Positions 13,301 to 28,300 of a stretch of 64,000 bases of DNA are shown one piece after another; within the stretch, counting starts at the first letter, position 1; the number at the start of each line of letters is the position of its first letter. Below the pieces are notes generated by a model. That model worked only from the letters and a program-made list of their open reading frames with translations, had not been told where the DNA came from and ran no database searches. The position numbers and the translations under genes are program-made. The stretch comes from Sphaerolaimus hirsutus (lineage: Eukaryota; Nematoda; Chromadorea; Monhysterida; Sphaerolaimidae): the NCBI GenBank assembly GCA_964036195.1, contig OZ038453.1, forward strand, positions 24,142,352 through 24,206,351. Reading direction: 5' to 3'.

Positions 13301-16300
13301 AAGTGGTGCACAGAAACCAACAATGATTGGCAATGTTCCAAGTATAAGCGGGGTATATAAACAGCCTATGCAAATTCAGACAGTTTCGGTGCCAATTAGC
13401 AGCTCCAAAAGACCATTAGGTTTGTGAATTTTTCGTTTTTTTTTGTCATTCTGACGATTTCATTCTCGAAAGGCAATAAAATGGCCCTACACACATCTCT
13501 TTTCGGGGCAGGCCTGATACGCACATCTGCCCGATACGCACATTTGCCCGTTTTTTTCACTTGACACTTTTTCAAGTGATTTTCAGATATGAGTGAAGTG
13601 AAAAAAGTTCACTAATGTCATTGCGCAACTTTTTTCACTTTACTCATATCTGAAAATCACTTGAAAAAGTGTCAAGTGAAAAACGGGCAAATGTGCGTAT
13701 CAGGCAGATGTGCGTATCAGTGCACCTCCCTCTTTTCTACCGAAATTTCGACAAAATTTGTATAACTGTCAACCAGCGTTGAATGCATTTGAGTTTACCA
13801 GAAATAATGTGAATACCAGTGATGTTAATTAAAAATAACTCATTCCGGTAAACCCAAATGTATTAAAATCTGATTTCGAGTTTTCCCAATTTTGTCGAAA
13901 TTTCGGTAGGCACAATATTTCCATATTTATTGCGCATTACTCTTAAGCATCATTCGATTTCAAACGCATCGTAAATACATTTTTGACCTTGGAAATCTAT
14001 TCTCTTCTGTCACGAACACTGTAGGTTTATGTTGCATAACAATACACTGTGAACATTAAATTGCATTTTTATTCCGCGGTAGTTCAAGTTCCGTGACTCA
14101 CGATTAGCATTTAAAAACTTCTGAGAGATCAATTTTTTTTAAATCAGAAAATTAAAAATATATAGTGATTTTATATTTATATTTATACCAGTATTTCCAG
14201 AGATACCGTATATCCTCGAATAAGTCCCCAGGGGAGTTTATTTTTCGTCAGCATTTTTGAGGGGGAGTTATTCAAGGGGGGGGGGGGAGTTATTTTTTCC
14301 TCAGAAAACTTGGACTTGGTTCATTGTATGAATGCATACTTACAACTCATGTAATCCAGGTATTTAACAGTTCTGCAACAACTAAAAGGTGTGTATACAC
14401 TGCGAACACATTATGTATCTGCTGTCGCTGCCATTCTTACGTTAACAATCTTTTGTATTTTCATCGATCAATTGTGTAGCATATTTTTCACCCAGAGGGG
14501 GGAATTATTCAAGGGGGGGGGTATTTTTTTCGTCAGAAGTTGTGAGGGGGGAGTTATTCTAGGGGGTCTTATTCGAGGATATACGGTATTCAATTAAATC
14601 TGAGACGTGTGACTCCTTTCCTACCCATCAAAGTGGGTGACCTATTCGAGGACATACGGTAGATTTAATTTTATTGTCTCGAAATTACCCTATTTACAAT
14701 GCTATTTGCGATGAACATAAAATTCTAAATTAGGTTCACTTAGGCATACATAGTTAAAGTATGCAATAGTTCTTTTTAATGGGGTTTCCTTCCGGCGGGA
14801 TGGATATGAAAAATATATAAAAGGTTATTCAAGAAAAAGTTATTTGTTGCTAAAATCATTCAACGGGGAGTTATTGGCGCTGCGTAAACCAGTTTACTCT
14901 CAGTCAACTGAAATTTTGTAAACTCATAAATCAACTTTGAATGGCATTTGAGTTTACTGGAAATGGATGTTCGTCAACTACAGTTGACGGAGAGTAAAAG
15001 TAACTCATTCCAGTAAACTCAAATGATGCTTGAGTAATGAGTTATGTCTGATTTATGATTTGAGTTCACTAAATTTTGAAAATTTCATTGGTGAACTAGT
15101 TAGTGTATGCAGCAAATGCATTCAAGTGTTTACGGTAGAATGCATGCATTCGCGATTTTCATACATCTGCATGCAGTTTGATAAGACGGAAACTATGTAA
15201 ACACGTTGAAATAAATGAAGGTGCATGGGAGCAGAGTTGTTAAAAGTACTTTTTAGTAAAAGTATTTTTATAAAAAAGTATTCAAAATTTACTCACTGCT
15301 GAAATACAGAAAACGTCAATGTTTTAACCTGTGAAAACGTATAATTACTTTTCCCTAAAAATGGAAAAAGAAGTATTTTGAAATTTTTTCTTTATGAAAG
15401 TTCAATCATTTTATGATTAAAATACTTAAAGGAGAAACTTTTTTAAAGGAGAAAAAAGCTTTTATAAAAAATTTTTCCATAGTGGGGTTATCCAAGCAAA
15501 TACTATTAAAGCATACTGCATTTCCTCGAATTACCCCCGGTGGGTTTATTTTTCAGAGTGAAAATTTTGAGAGAAAAACGTGAAAAATGCAACAATAACC
15601 ACCATTTATAAATTTTTACAGCCTTATATAAGGATGTACCGTATTTCCTCGAAATACCCCCCCCTCGAAATACCCCCCCCCTCGAAATACCCCCCCTCAA
15701 AATGGACACTATGAGCTTATAAACCCCCCCCCCCTCGAAATACCCCCCCCCCAAATTTAGTGTATAGAGAACATAAATGGGAAAGGCTGCGGTTTGTCAT
15801 GCCGACAATGCAGAACACGCGTTAAAAACGATGACTCTGTTATGTGAGAACAGTGTTTGTACGTCTACACACTTATAAATGTCTTTAGAGTCTTATAAAT
15901 GGCGATTTTTGTTGCATTTTTCGACGTCTGCGTACGTTTCAGACGACATTGTAGTACTGGGATTTCAAAAAATTTCTGGCGAAATAATAAACCCCCCCCC
16001 CCCCTCGAAATACCCCCCCTCGAAATACCCCCCCTCGTTTAACCCCCCCTCAAAATTCTCACTCTGAAACAATAAACCCCCCGGGGGTATTTCGAGGAAA
16101 TACGGTAGATGGTATAAACGATGTTCTAACATAACACAGTAAGTGTTTTGAACGTCTGTTATGCATTTCCCGGACCACAAATTCATAGTGCCCATTTTGA
16201 GGGGGGGGGGTATTTCGAGGAAATACGGTACTCAGAAACTTTCAAAAAGTATACAAAAGAGAGGGTAAAAGTAAATACATTTTCACAACTTTGTAAGCAA

Positions 16301-19300
16301 ATGATGAATGCCGTGCGGTTCCTTGTGGCTTATTCAAACTCGAGCGCCATGTGAGCATTGAAAAATATATTTTCTGATATTTTTAAGCTTCTCAAAAATG
16401 CCTGAAATCGAAAATAAAGCATACCGTATTTCCTCGAAATACCCCCCGGGGGGTGATTGTTTCATAGTGGTCCCGAGAGGGGGGGGGTTAAACGAGGGGG
16501 GGGGTATTTCGAGGGGGGGGGGGTGATTGTTTCACAAGAAAATTTTTGAAAACCAAGTACGAAATTGTCGTCTGAAACGTACGCAGACGTCGAAAAATGC
16601 AACAAAAACCGCCATTTATAAGGTTCTGTAGACTAATATTAGTATGTAGATGGTATGTACACTGTTCTAACGTGACACCGACAGTGTTTTAACGTGTGTT
16701 CTGCAGTACACTGAACACAAACTACAGTTATTGTCATGTACGTTCCCTTTACACTCAATTTGGGGGGGGGGTATTTCGAGGGGGGGGGTGATTGTTTCAT
16801 AGTGGTCTCGAGAGGGGGGGGTCAAACGAGGGGGGGGGTATTTCAAGGGGGGGGGGTATTTCGAGGAAATACGGTATATAAATATATATATGGTATCAAA
16901 ATCAATAAAATAAATCTCTCTGGTATGAAAAATAATAAAAAACCATGAAAAAAAATTTTCTCGATATTTTCTTCTACTTTTAATATCTAAATCTCCAAAA
17001 AGATTTGTTCAATGCTTCTGACAGTTTTTAGAGTTTAACCAGCGCCATGGCGTTGGCGCTCACGCCAAAAATTACCCATCCAAGAATTGGCGCTAGGCTT
17101 TTTTAGTCAAAAATGACGCCAAAATAGTGTTGGCATTTTCCCATCGCTTAACATGGCTTTGCTTGATTAGCTAGCGGAAAATGAACAGTATATACACGAA
17201 CAAATGAACTGCGCATTGAAATCTACCGTAACCCATCTGAATAATGGCGAAATCATACACAAATTTATCCTCACAATACATTCCTTCACTATTGTGCCTG
17301 CGCACACTAGTTTTCACACGAAATTTCGAAAACTCACATATCAGCTTAGAACGCATTTGAGTTTTCTACAATGAGGTGGCCGTCAACTACAGTTGACGGA
17401 GATTAAAAATGACTCATTGTGGAAAACTCAAACACGTACAAAGCTCATGTATGAGTTTTCGAAATTTCGTGTGAAAACTAGTGTGCGCAGAGCCATTCGC
17501 TATTTTAACCAAAAATTACCATGTCACTTTATTCATCAAATTACGGTAACAGTCTGTGAAAATCATACAGTCTGCTCAATATAAATACAAATGAAAATAC
17601 ATGACCGTGTGCAATCAACGCGATGCATGCATTGCGTGAGCTTTTCATTTCAATCCAATGATATATGATACGTGTGGGAAGGCAGGGTACCGTATTTCTA
17701 AGGAATACCCCCTCGAAATACCCCCCAAAAATACCCCCCACCCGAAATTGGCAAAAACTGCACTTTGAGATTTGTGTAATGTAGAACACACGTTAAAAAC
17801 AATCACTGAGTTAATTACGTTAGGGCAGGGCTTATGCAATTTACATACCGTATTTCCTCGAAATACCCCCACTCAAAATGGGCAATATGAATTTGTGGTC
17901 CGGGAAATGCATAACAGACGTTCAAAACACTTACTGCGTTACGTTAGAACATCGATTATATTTACCATCTACATCCTTATATAAGGCTTTAAAAACTTTT
18001 AAATGATGGTTTTGTTGAATTTTTCACGTTTTTACCTCAAAATTTTCATTCTGAAAACATAAACCCCCCGGGGGTAATTCGAGGAAATACGGTATTATAT
18101 TTTACTTGTAAATATAAGTCTATAGCCGCTTCTACATGTTGCTTATTATTGCATTTTTCTACCTCTGCGTACCTTACCTAATACCTAAATACTGGCTTCA
18201 AAAAAATTCTGGCGAAAGAATAACTCCCCTCGAATTACCCCCTCAAAATTTGCACTCATCAAAAATAAACCCCCTGGGGCTATTTCGCGGGAATACTGTA
18301 TACCACAGCGACCGCATACATATCAATTTTTATAGGTATTTATTATTATTATTATTGACTTTTTAATCACATTTAATTGGGCGCGCCGCTGCCTTTAAAT
18401 CATCGAAAATCGGTACTTTTGGTGGCCGAAATTCATGCCATTCGAAGCGCATACAAAATCACAATGCATATACGGTATTTGCTCGAAATACCCCCAGGGG
18501 GGTTATTTTTTCAGAGTGAGAATTTAGAGGGGGTTAAACGAGGGGGTATTTCGAGGGGGGTTATAAATTTATAGTGTCCATTTTGAGGGGGGTATTTCGA
18601 GGGGGTATTTCAAGGAAACAGGGTACCCAGGTACACTGGAAAAAATATGTTTGTGAAGTGTGTGGACATTAACGATGGCAAAAAAAGATTCGAAAATTCG
18701 AAAATATTTTCGAATTTTCGAATTTTTTCATAATTTTCGAATTTTTATTCCACCCCTGGAAAAAACACTTAAAAATCGATTTTTTTTTGAAAAAATTCGA
18801 AAATTCGAAAATTCTAAGATTCGGAAATAGTTTTCGAATTTTTCAGGGAATTCAAGGTGACAAAAAGCTATCTTAAGTTCAGCGTACTAAATAAAGCAAC
18901 AATTGATATGCGGTGGGTCTGAAATAGTCTAATGTAACGAAAAAAAACATTAAAAAACATTGAAATGGCATCCGCGGCGGCAGCGGATCTATTTATGACA
19001 TCTATTTAGGAATGCAGGGAGCCGCCCAAACAATTAGAACCGCGGCGCTCTACTTCCGCGGATAGAGACTACGGTCCATCAAAAAAATCGCTCGCGGGTC
19101 TTCCGAGGGGCAGTCGCACAAACGTGTTTTGGAAGGCATTCTGCCCCAGCGAAAATGGTGCTAACTGATCCACATAAATGTTTCTACCATTTGTCATGTT
19201 AAAGTGAAGTGAAACTGTCATGTCATGCTTCACTTACAGTGAAATTAAGGTTAAAAGGGGCTCAAAACATGAGAACAGTCCAAATACCGTGTTTTAAGCT

Positions 19301-22300
19301 TCAAATTCAATGTTTTTCTAAAAAAATTCGAAAATTGCCAAAAAAGATTCGAAAATTCGAAAATTCGAAAATTAAATTCGAAATTCGAAAATTAATTTGG
19401 GAAAAAATTCGAAAATTCGAAAATTCATTTTAGAAAAAACACTTAAAAATTTAAATACTTTTTTCTGGGAGGTTTGCCATCGTTAGTGGACATGGACCGG
19501 AAGAAGCCTTCGTACAGCCACATTCACGCGCTTCACGAGATTTGAGGTGAAGTGTCTTCCACACGCTTCACCTATCATCACGATGTCAAAATCCATCAAG
19601 TGCACTTCACGAACACTCGCAGCATAGGCACTTTGCATGATTTGTGAAGCATCGTGAAGCATCTAGAGGCGTTGTGAACTGTATCCATGCTGACACTGCG
19701 CGGCTGCGTGAAGTAACTTCACGACACTTCACGTGTTTCGCACACCAATTTTTGACGTGATAGTGAAGCATTTCTTAGCCCGTATTTATAATATTGTAAA
19801 TTATGTCATCTTAGATAAGTTTACCTTGAATTTATTATTAGTGAAATTTGCGACAAATTTATTAGGATTGATAGGGTACATGATGGAACATGAGGGATAT
19901 GTGAACCATCAAATACAAGATTTTTTCCGAGAAATTCTCCGTCAAAATGTCGAACGAAAATTGACAGTTTTTCAAATTGACATTTGACAAATCACGGTTT
20001 TCGTGGAATAATCGTATTTTCACTGATTTTCCGAAAGAAACATTGACTGAATTTTTAGTGATATTACATATTATTATATCAATCCGTGCACGAAATTTAT
20101 CTGCCTGAAAGTCACAAAAGTTTTTCACCCTTATTTTGTCACATCCATTTTTTCCGGGCAACAATTTTGCCCCAGGCGGGATTTTATCCTTTTTATCCGA
20201 TTTTTCCACGCATGTACGACACGCGGTGCAGCTATTTAGGTATTTTATTGAATTTCGCGCTGTTTTAGAGTTGTGAAAGTGTATTTTTTGTACCGGGTAT
20301 TGCGATAAAAAGTACCCTTTCGTCGGCAATAATGTTTTTACAATTATTCATAGCGCATTTATAACATTATAAATAGGCAAACAGTATGAAAATTAGTGAT
20401 TTTAGATGAAAATTGGGGAACAATATCTCAAAAATATACACTTTTACGTTTTCCGGTGAAAAAGTATTTTACGAACATTTACTCATGAGTAAAAGTAAAA
20501 AATTTTACTTGGGGTTCTGGGTGAGAAAAAATAAACACTTTACATTTATGTTTACTTTGAAAAATCTTTAACAATATTTTTAAAATAGTTTTTACAATCT
20601 TAACTTCTGGTTGACTAGGTTTACAATGGCAAACACTCTGAAAAAGTTATGTCAATTTCAGCTCACTTTCTCTGACGGATAACTTTTCGAATAACATATA
20701 TTTCCAAAAATACTTTTACGCAACATCAAATACTTCCGAATAGGTACTTCTCACATTTTTTCCATTTATTTATTGTATTTTCGAATTTATATGGTCAATT
20801 TTAATATACTCGGCGGACCGCATGCTCTGCATTTTTCTGAAGGAAACACTCTATCATGACGTCATCATTAATAAAATTGAAATAATTCCAGCAAAAAATG
20901 AAAAACATTCTGGGAAAAATATTCCTCGTCTGTACGCGACTCCGCCTTTTTCTTTTTTTAAATATTTTTCTTTTTGCGAAAGTGCATACATATCCAGCTC
21001 ATGTGTTATCGACAAAGACATAAGTAATTTTGGGTGCATACTTTGCGGTCCGCCGAGTATACCTACATCTTTATGTTTTGCGGCCATCCAAGCTGTTGCC
21101 GCAGAAACATTCACACCTTGTTGTTATGCGGCTACAAATATAGGTATTTTTATCCATCAGAAATTGAAACTTTTGAAATTTCTTTGCAACTTTCAATTTT
21201 TTGCCATCGTTTCACTAGGCTAAAACAGATCGATTTTAACATAGTCAAAAAGTTTCTGTTGACATTTTTCTACTCCAGTGGACCTAAAATGAAGTACGCA
21301 TTATTCCCTTGAGAAATCTTTTAGATTATGTATAAACTAAGAAATGTGCACGTGTGCGTGAAGTTTGCCCCCACTTGAAAATAAATAGACTATTTTTTCA
21401 GTGATAAAATGCGCTCAGTTTTTTCTCTCTAAATTTTAATATTTAAATATATGTTCATGACCGTAAAAAATGGTGTCAAATATTTTTGCGGTAGAATAAT
21501 TTTTGGCGAAGTCTTGATAATGAAATCAACCATCGTGAAACGAGTTCAAAATGGAAAGTATTTTATTCAAATGAGATTTTGTGTGGCATAAACGACCACC
21601 GTAAATTCTCAAAATACTCCCAGGGGGCAGTCCCAAGCCCTGTAAAGTGTAAAGTAAAGTGTCAAATGTAAAGTCAAATGCAAAGTAAAGTGTCAATCAA
21701 AACAAAAAAGAAAAGATTTTATTACTGAACAATGACAATGACAATTGACACTTTACTTTGCATTTGACTTTACATTTGACAGTTTACTTTACGTTTGACT
21801 TTACATTTGACACTTTACTTTACACTTTTACAGGGCTTGGGATTGCCACCAGGTCCCAAAGTGTTTATTTGTTCGCCAGCTAAATTTATTAGAATTTAAA
21901 GGGGATCCTAATTTGTAAATTTTTTTATGAAAGTGCATAACCAACTTATCACAATATCCTACTACTCAGGGGGCAGTCCCAGATCCTGAAATAGACCCTG
22001 TAAAATGGCAAACACTTCACAACATTCATTTCATCATTTATTTATGTGCTCACCATAATTTTTAAAGGGGTGTATTTCGAGGGGTACCTTCCACAGTTCA
22101 CTCAGAGCTGGGAGTATTTCGAGGGGGGGGGGCTTTATTCGAAGATATACGGTATACGCTATTCATGAGGTCAGTTCCATGCGGCACAACCACTATGAAT
22201 TTTTATGGATTTTTCTAAAAGTAGGAAACTATAGCTTATAACTTCATGATAATAATTTCGCATATAAATCACTATATTATTTATTTAGTCAACGGTGATA

Positions 22301-25300
22301 TCCATTTATCATTCAGCGCTCAAAAGTTTTGCATTTTTACTTTGTTCCAACTATTTATTGAGCCAAAAAAAATCCATCACAATTGAAACTGGGACATTTT
22401 AGGAATAAAAACACAACACAATAAATATCTAGTGTTGTGCAAACACTTCAGAAAATCCCATCAATATAAAATGCTAACAGATGGCCGTGTTTTTTTGTAG
22501 ATTTGAGGTTTTTCATTGTAGCAAAGTTATTTATACGCCGTGTATTTAGCGAATACTTTATTTAAAGTGCGTTCCATTTAATAAGCCCTACGCACACCAG
22601 TTGACGGAGGAAATGTCGGAAACTGATAAATCAACCTTGAAGACATTTGAGTTTACTGGAATGAAGAGACCGTCAACTATAGTTGACGGAGAATGAAAAT
22701 GATTCATTCTGGTAAACTCAAATGCACTTAAAGCTGAATTATCAGTTTCCAAATTTCCTGCCGTCAACTAGTGTGCCGTACCACATAATCTGCGAACGAA
22801 TACAATGTCACTATATACCGTATTTCCTCGAAATACCCCCGGGGGGTTTATTGTTTCAGAGTGAGAATTTTGAGGGGGGGTTAAACGAGGATGGGGGTAT
22901 TTCGAGGGGGGTGGGTTTATTATTTCGCCAGAAATTTTTTGAAAACCAAGTACTAAATTGTCGTCTGAAACGTACGCAGACGTCGAAAATGCAACAAAAA
23001 TCGCCATTTATAAGACTCTAAAGACTTGTATAAGTGTATAGACGTATAATCACTGTTCTCACATAACAGAGTCATCGTTTTTAACGTGTGTTTTGCATTA
23101 CCCGTATGACAAACCGCAGCCTTTGTCATTTACGTTCTCTATACACTAAATTGGGGGGGGGGTATTTTGGGGGGGGGGGGGTTTATAAGTTCATAGTGTC
23201 CATTTTGAGGGGGGGTATTTCGAGGGGGGGTTTATAAGTTCATAGTGTCCATTTTGAGGGGGGGGTATTTCGAGGGGGGGTATTTAGAGGGGGGGGGGGT
23301 ATTTCGAGGAAATACGGTACTCGTCGGACACCTTGTATGGAAACCTACCATAATTTGATGAATAAAATTTTGTGATAAATTTCGCAATTGATTATTCCAT
23401 AGTAAAAACGAAATATAATGATGAAAACAATGTCTAATTTTTAGTTCATTATTCAGATGGGTTATGGTAGGTTTTCATACAAGTGTGATGTCCGCCGAGT
23501 ATACCTAAATACACTCAATTGTCAATACACACGCCTGTTTCAGTAAAAATGTTTCCATCCGATTTTGTAGCGGCTTAAGCGGCACGTCATTTCATGCTCC
23601 GATGAAAGTCGAATTAAACTTAACCCACATCACTTCGCATGCGTCGTTTTGTAGAGGTGGGAAAGACACCTGGGGCCAGTTCCAGACCCTGTAAAATGTC
23701 AAATGTCACGTAAAATGCCCTGTAAAATGTCAAATGTCAAGTAAAGTGTCAAAAGTCATGTAAAATGCCCTGTAAAATTTCAAAGGAACGTGTCTCATTT
23801 TACAGGGCATGTTACAGGACTTTTGCACTTTGCATGACATTCGACATTTTACAGGGAATTTTACAGGGTCTTGGAGCGCCCCAAGGTGCCCGTGCCGCAT
23901 ATTGAGAAGTGAGACGTAAAATGGCAAATGCGAAGTGAAATGGTAAGTAATGGTAAAAGTAATTTCACTTCGCGTTTGCCATATTACTTCTCAATTCACT
24001 TCGCTTTTGCCATTTCACTTCGCTTTTGCCGTTTTCCTTCTCACTTTTTCACTTAGCTCCCAGACTATTACATTGTAAGATGCCTTGGCAAATGTCAAAT
24101 TTCTCTCAATTTTTACCGGTCACTTTGCATGACATTTTTCATAACATTTTGAATGAATTTAGACACTTTGCGCGACATTCGACAATTTCTAAGGCATTTT
24201 ACATGACTTTTGACAGTTTGCATGACATTTGGCAGGCATTTTACATCACTTTTGACACATTGCATGACATTTTTCATTTTTCAGGGCATTTTACATGACT
24301 TTGGACACTTTGCATGACATTTAACATTTTCCAGGGCATTTAGGAAAGTCTAGAAGTAGCTTCAGTATGGGCTAGATTCAATTAAAATGTAAGCCCCCCC
24401 AACACATGAGTAATTCTAGTGAAATAATGCCATTTTTTGTTTCTGGCGTTTTCAACTGAGACTATCGTTCTATTTAATTGAATTTGGGCCCAGTGTCCCT
24501 GTTTTTGTCAGGAGTTTTTGTCTGGCAAGTTAAGATTTTCAGACAGAGACACATTTCCCGATTAAAAAATTAGTAAGTGGCACCAAGATTTAATCCGTTT
24601 TCTTGCTATAGCAACATTTTAAATGTTATAGCGTCGCGCTCTGCAACAACAAATACCGTAAACCAAAATCTTTAATAAGGACCCCTTTGAACGACCCCTC
24701 TCGAATAACACCCCCCCTTTTTGATGGGTGGGAATGATGTCACTCACGGTCACGGGTTTTTAAAAAATGGTGTAATTTATGCATTGTGTTAAAACATGTA
24801 GCCTACAGCCGATAGGTTTACTAAATATTGCTGATTTCATTCCGTGAATCGTGGAAATTTTATTAGGATATATGGATTTCTAATAAGGATCAATATACCT
24901 TACTAAATTTTTTTGAAAATTTTTACGCTAATATCACCCCCCCCCCCTTGAATACACCCCCATGAATACACCCCCCTCCTTTTAAAACTGAAATGCTAAG
25001 TGGAGTCAACGTTTAATATATAATACCTAGGTGTATTGCACTAGCTAATGATTTATTTCTCCCCAACGAACAAAAAAATATTGCATGTGCTCGTGATGGG
25101 ATCTGGGCAATGAAAAATTGTCCGGATGTATGCATATATTTTTTCTCAATGTGAAATACAGCGTTTTAGCTAACATGTAAAAATTAGTTACTCTGATGTT
25201 TTCTTTTTGAGTAAAGATTGTCAATAAGGTTATGATTTCTAGGTGATGTATTTCGTTCAATACGCTACACACAATCACTAGTTTACTACTGAATTTTTGT

Positions 25301-28300
25301 AAATTATGAAAACACATAATTCAGTTTTGGCAGCAATTGAGTTTACAGAAATGTATATTTTTATCGCCATTCAACTGCAGTTGACAGCCAAATCATTCCG
25401 GTAAACTCAGATGCGTTCCAAGCTTGTTTATGAGTTTCCAAAAGTTTCGGTTGCAAACTAGTGTGTACAGAGGTAGGCTCGTTTGGCATGTAAACCCGCT
25501 TGGCATCAGACCTGTTGTGGAAGTCTCATGGGGTAGCGTTGCTCATCTTTACTCAAGATCACTAAATTTTGCTCCATTTTTTCAATTTTGATATATATAT
25601 ACACACACATATATATATATATATATACATATTTATATATATATATGTATATATATATATATGTATATATATGTATCATATGTATATATTTCGCTCCAGC
25701 GAGCCCCCAGAATAATTTTCAGCTATTAGCTCAGCTCATTTTCAGCTCTCCGGAGGAGGGATTTGTTATCTATCAAGCACCCGCTAGGGTCATAACCTTG
25801 GAAACCCTTGATCCGTTGTCTACATGCCAAACGGGTTACATGCCAATAGGCACAGGGTCATGTGTGTTTACTGTCTGTAGAGCCAATAACTCCTTCCCTT
25901 TTGCACAATACCCCAATTTGCAGGTCTGTCAACTGGACCAAGCACGTCAAAATCGATCGAAAATGGCCCTGAAAATCAGGAAATACCGGCAAAAAATTCA
26001 AAATTATCTCTAGACAATGTCAAGGCGCTTTTGTCTTGCAACGACAACGCGATTTTGTCCAGATCGAAAATCGTTTCGACCAATATAACTATGGATCCAT
26101 TAGATGACGTCATTATGGAATATTCTGAAGAAAGTGAAGGAAAATCAGTTTCCAGGTGCCAATCCCAGACCCTGTAAAGAGCCCTGTAAAATGTCAAATG
26201 TCATGCAAAGTGTCAAAAGTCATGGAAAATGCCCTGCAAAATGGCAACTCGGTTGCCATTTTGCAGGGCATTTTCCATGACTTTTGACACTTTGCATGGC
26301 ATTTGACATTTTACAAGGCTTTTTACAGTGTCTGGGAGTGCTCCCAGGGGTACTTTGCTGCACGAAAATGCTCATATGAACTTGAATGTTTCAAAGAGCG
26401 GTGGAGATTGTCTGGAAATGGTGAGTCGTTTTTGCTTGGGTGATGTAACGTAAATAAAACAGTTCCAGTGGTATTCTTGGGGCACCCCCCCCCCCATTTT
26501 TCCGCATTATTTTATTCCCCATAAAGCGATTTACACCGGCTCTACCTACCCCTTTTGAAGCTGCTAATATTGAATAAAAATATGAATAACAATGGCTCCA
26601 TTCGAAGGCTACCAAATTAAACACACTCAAATTATTTATCCACACACTCATATTTTGCTGACAGAATTACAAAACCCAGGACATATAGTATTTCCTCGAA
26701 ATACCCCCCTCAAAATACCCCCCCCCGTCAAAATGGGCACTATAGATTTGTGGTCCGGGAAATGCATAACAGACGTTCAAAACAATTACTGTGTTACGTT
26801 AGAACATCGTTTATACCATCTACATCCTAATATAAGGCTGTAAAAACTGATAAATGGTGGTTTTTGTTGCATTTTTTCACGTTTTTCTCTCAAAATTTTC
26901 ACTCTGAAAAAATAAACCCCCTGGGGGTGATTCGAGAAAATATGGTATTCCATCTTTACCGCATAAGCACTTTTCTCACTTTTTATACTCTTGGTCAGCA
27001 CACTTGGTTTATGCATCCGCACAAACTTATGTCTTACGCGCCAAAGCACAAACGCAGTACTTTTATTTACAATAACAAAAATTGAAAAAATAAAAAGGCG
27101 GAGTTGCGAACAAACAAGATACCTTTCCAGCCTGAACTCAATTTTTCTTTATTGGAACACTTGTTATTCCATTAATAATGACGTCATGATCCAGTGTTTC
27201 GTTCCAAAAACTGCATAGCATACGGCCCGCGCATCTCCATCCAAGATCACACTCAAAATACCCCCCTCAAATACCCCCCCCCCCCCCCTCACAGCCCCTA
27301 TCACCCCCTCCAGCCCTATCCCCCACGTCAATAGAATCGGATGCAAACGTGGAGGGTGGAGGGCTGCCGCCCTACTTGGACACTATTACTGAGGAGGATA
27401 CTGATGATTTGATGAGTAGTAATAATGAGAATGAGACAAGGTTGGGGGGGGGGGGGTTGAGGGGTTGCGCACACTAGTTTACTGTCAGTAAACTAAAAAA
27501 TGTGCAAACTGATAAAGCAACTTTGAATTGCACATGAGTTAACTAGAATTAGGTGTCCATCAACGGGCGTGCACTGATACTGATACTGAAAATCACTTTA
27601 AAATGTGTCAAATGAAAAACAGTGAAAAATGGCTATTTTTCACGGTTTTTTTCACTTGACACATTTTCAAGTGATTTTCATATATGAGTGAAGTGAAAAA
27701 AGTTCACTAATGTCATAGCGCAACTTTTTTTTCACTTTACTCATATCTGAATATCACTTGAAAAAGTGTCAAGTGAAAAAAACGGGCATATGTGCGTATC
27801 GGGCCTGCCCCTCCATCGGGCAACTACTGTTGATTGAGAAAAAATTCTTTTCAGACAACTCATTCCAGTAAAGTACAATTGCCGTATTACCTCCAATATA
27901 AGGCATCCCTCTAATATAAGGTACCCTCTAATATAAGGTATAACTTTTGGCTATTTTGAACGCGACGAAATAAATAAAAGGTACCCTCTAATATAAGGCA
28001 TACCTCTAATATAAGCACCGCTGGCTGCATGCCAAAACGCTCAAAATCATAAAAACGGTTGGCAAACATGGTGCCGAATGGCACTGCGATAACTCTTCGT
28101 CGACTTCCGCATTTTTTTATTTATCATGTACCACCTATTTCGTGCGTTCCAATTTGAAAAAATGAATTGTATCGTTGTTTACTGTTGGTAAAATTTCTGG
28201 AAAATCTGGCTAAAATAATTGAAGGTACCCTCTAATATAAGGCTCTAATATAAGGTATAACTTTTGGCTCAAAAAAAACTGACGAAAACAATATAAGGTA

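Larger units (their letters stand above)
12833..25923. other. Remainder of the 13.6-kb intron between exons 4 and 5
   Basis: I found no exon with suitable phase and splice sites. The interval is a mosaic of the MITEs listed separately plus AT-rich unique DNA (for example 12910-13500, 13920-14190, 19770-20800 and 21310-21600). The 19733-19987 and 19862-20329 frames have no coding character. Confidence 0.6.

Noticed and set aside
19733..20329. 84- and 155-residue frames on opposite strands
   Set aside because: They overlap each other and lack splice context or protein-like composition.
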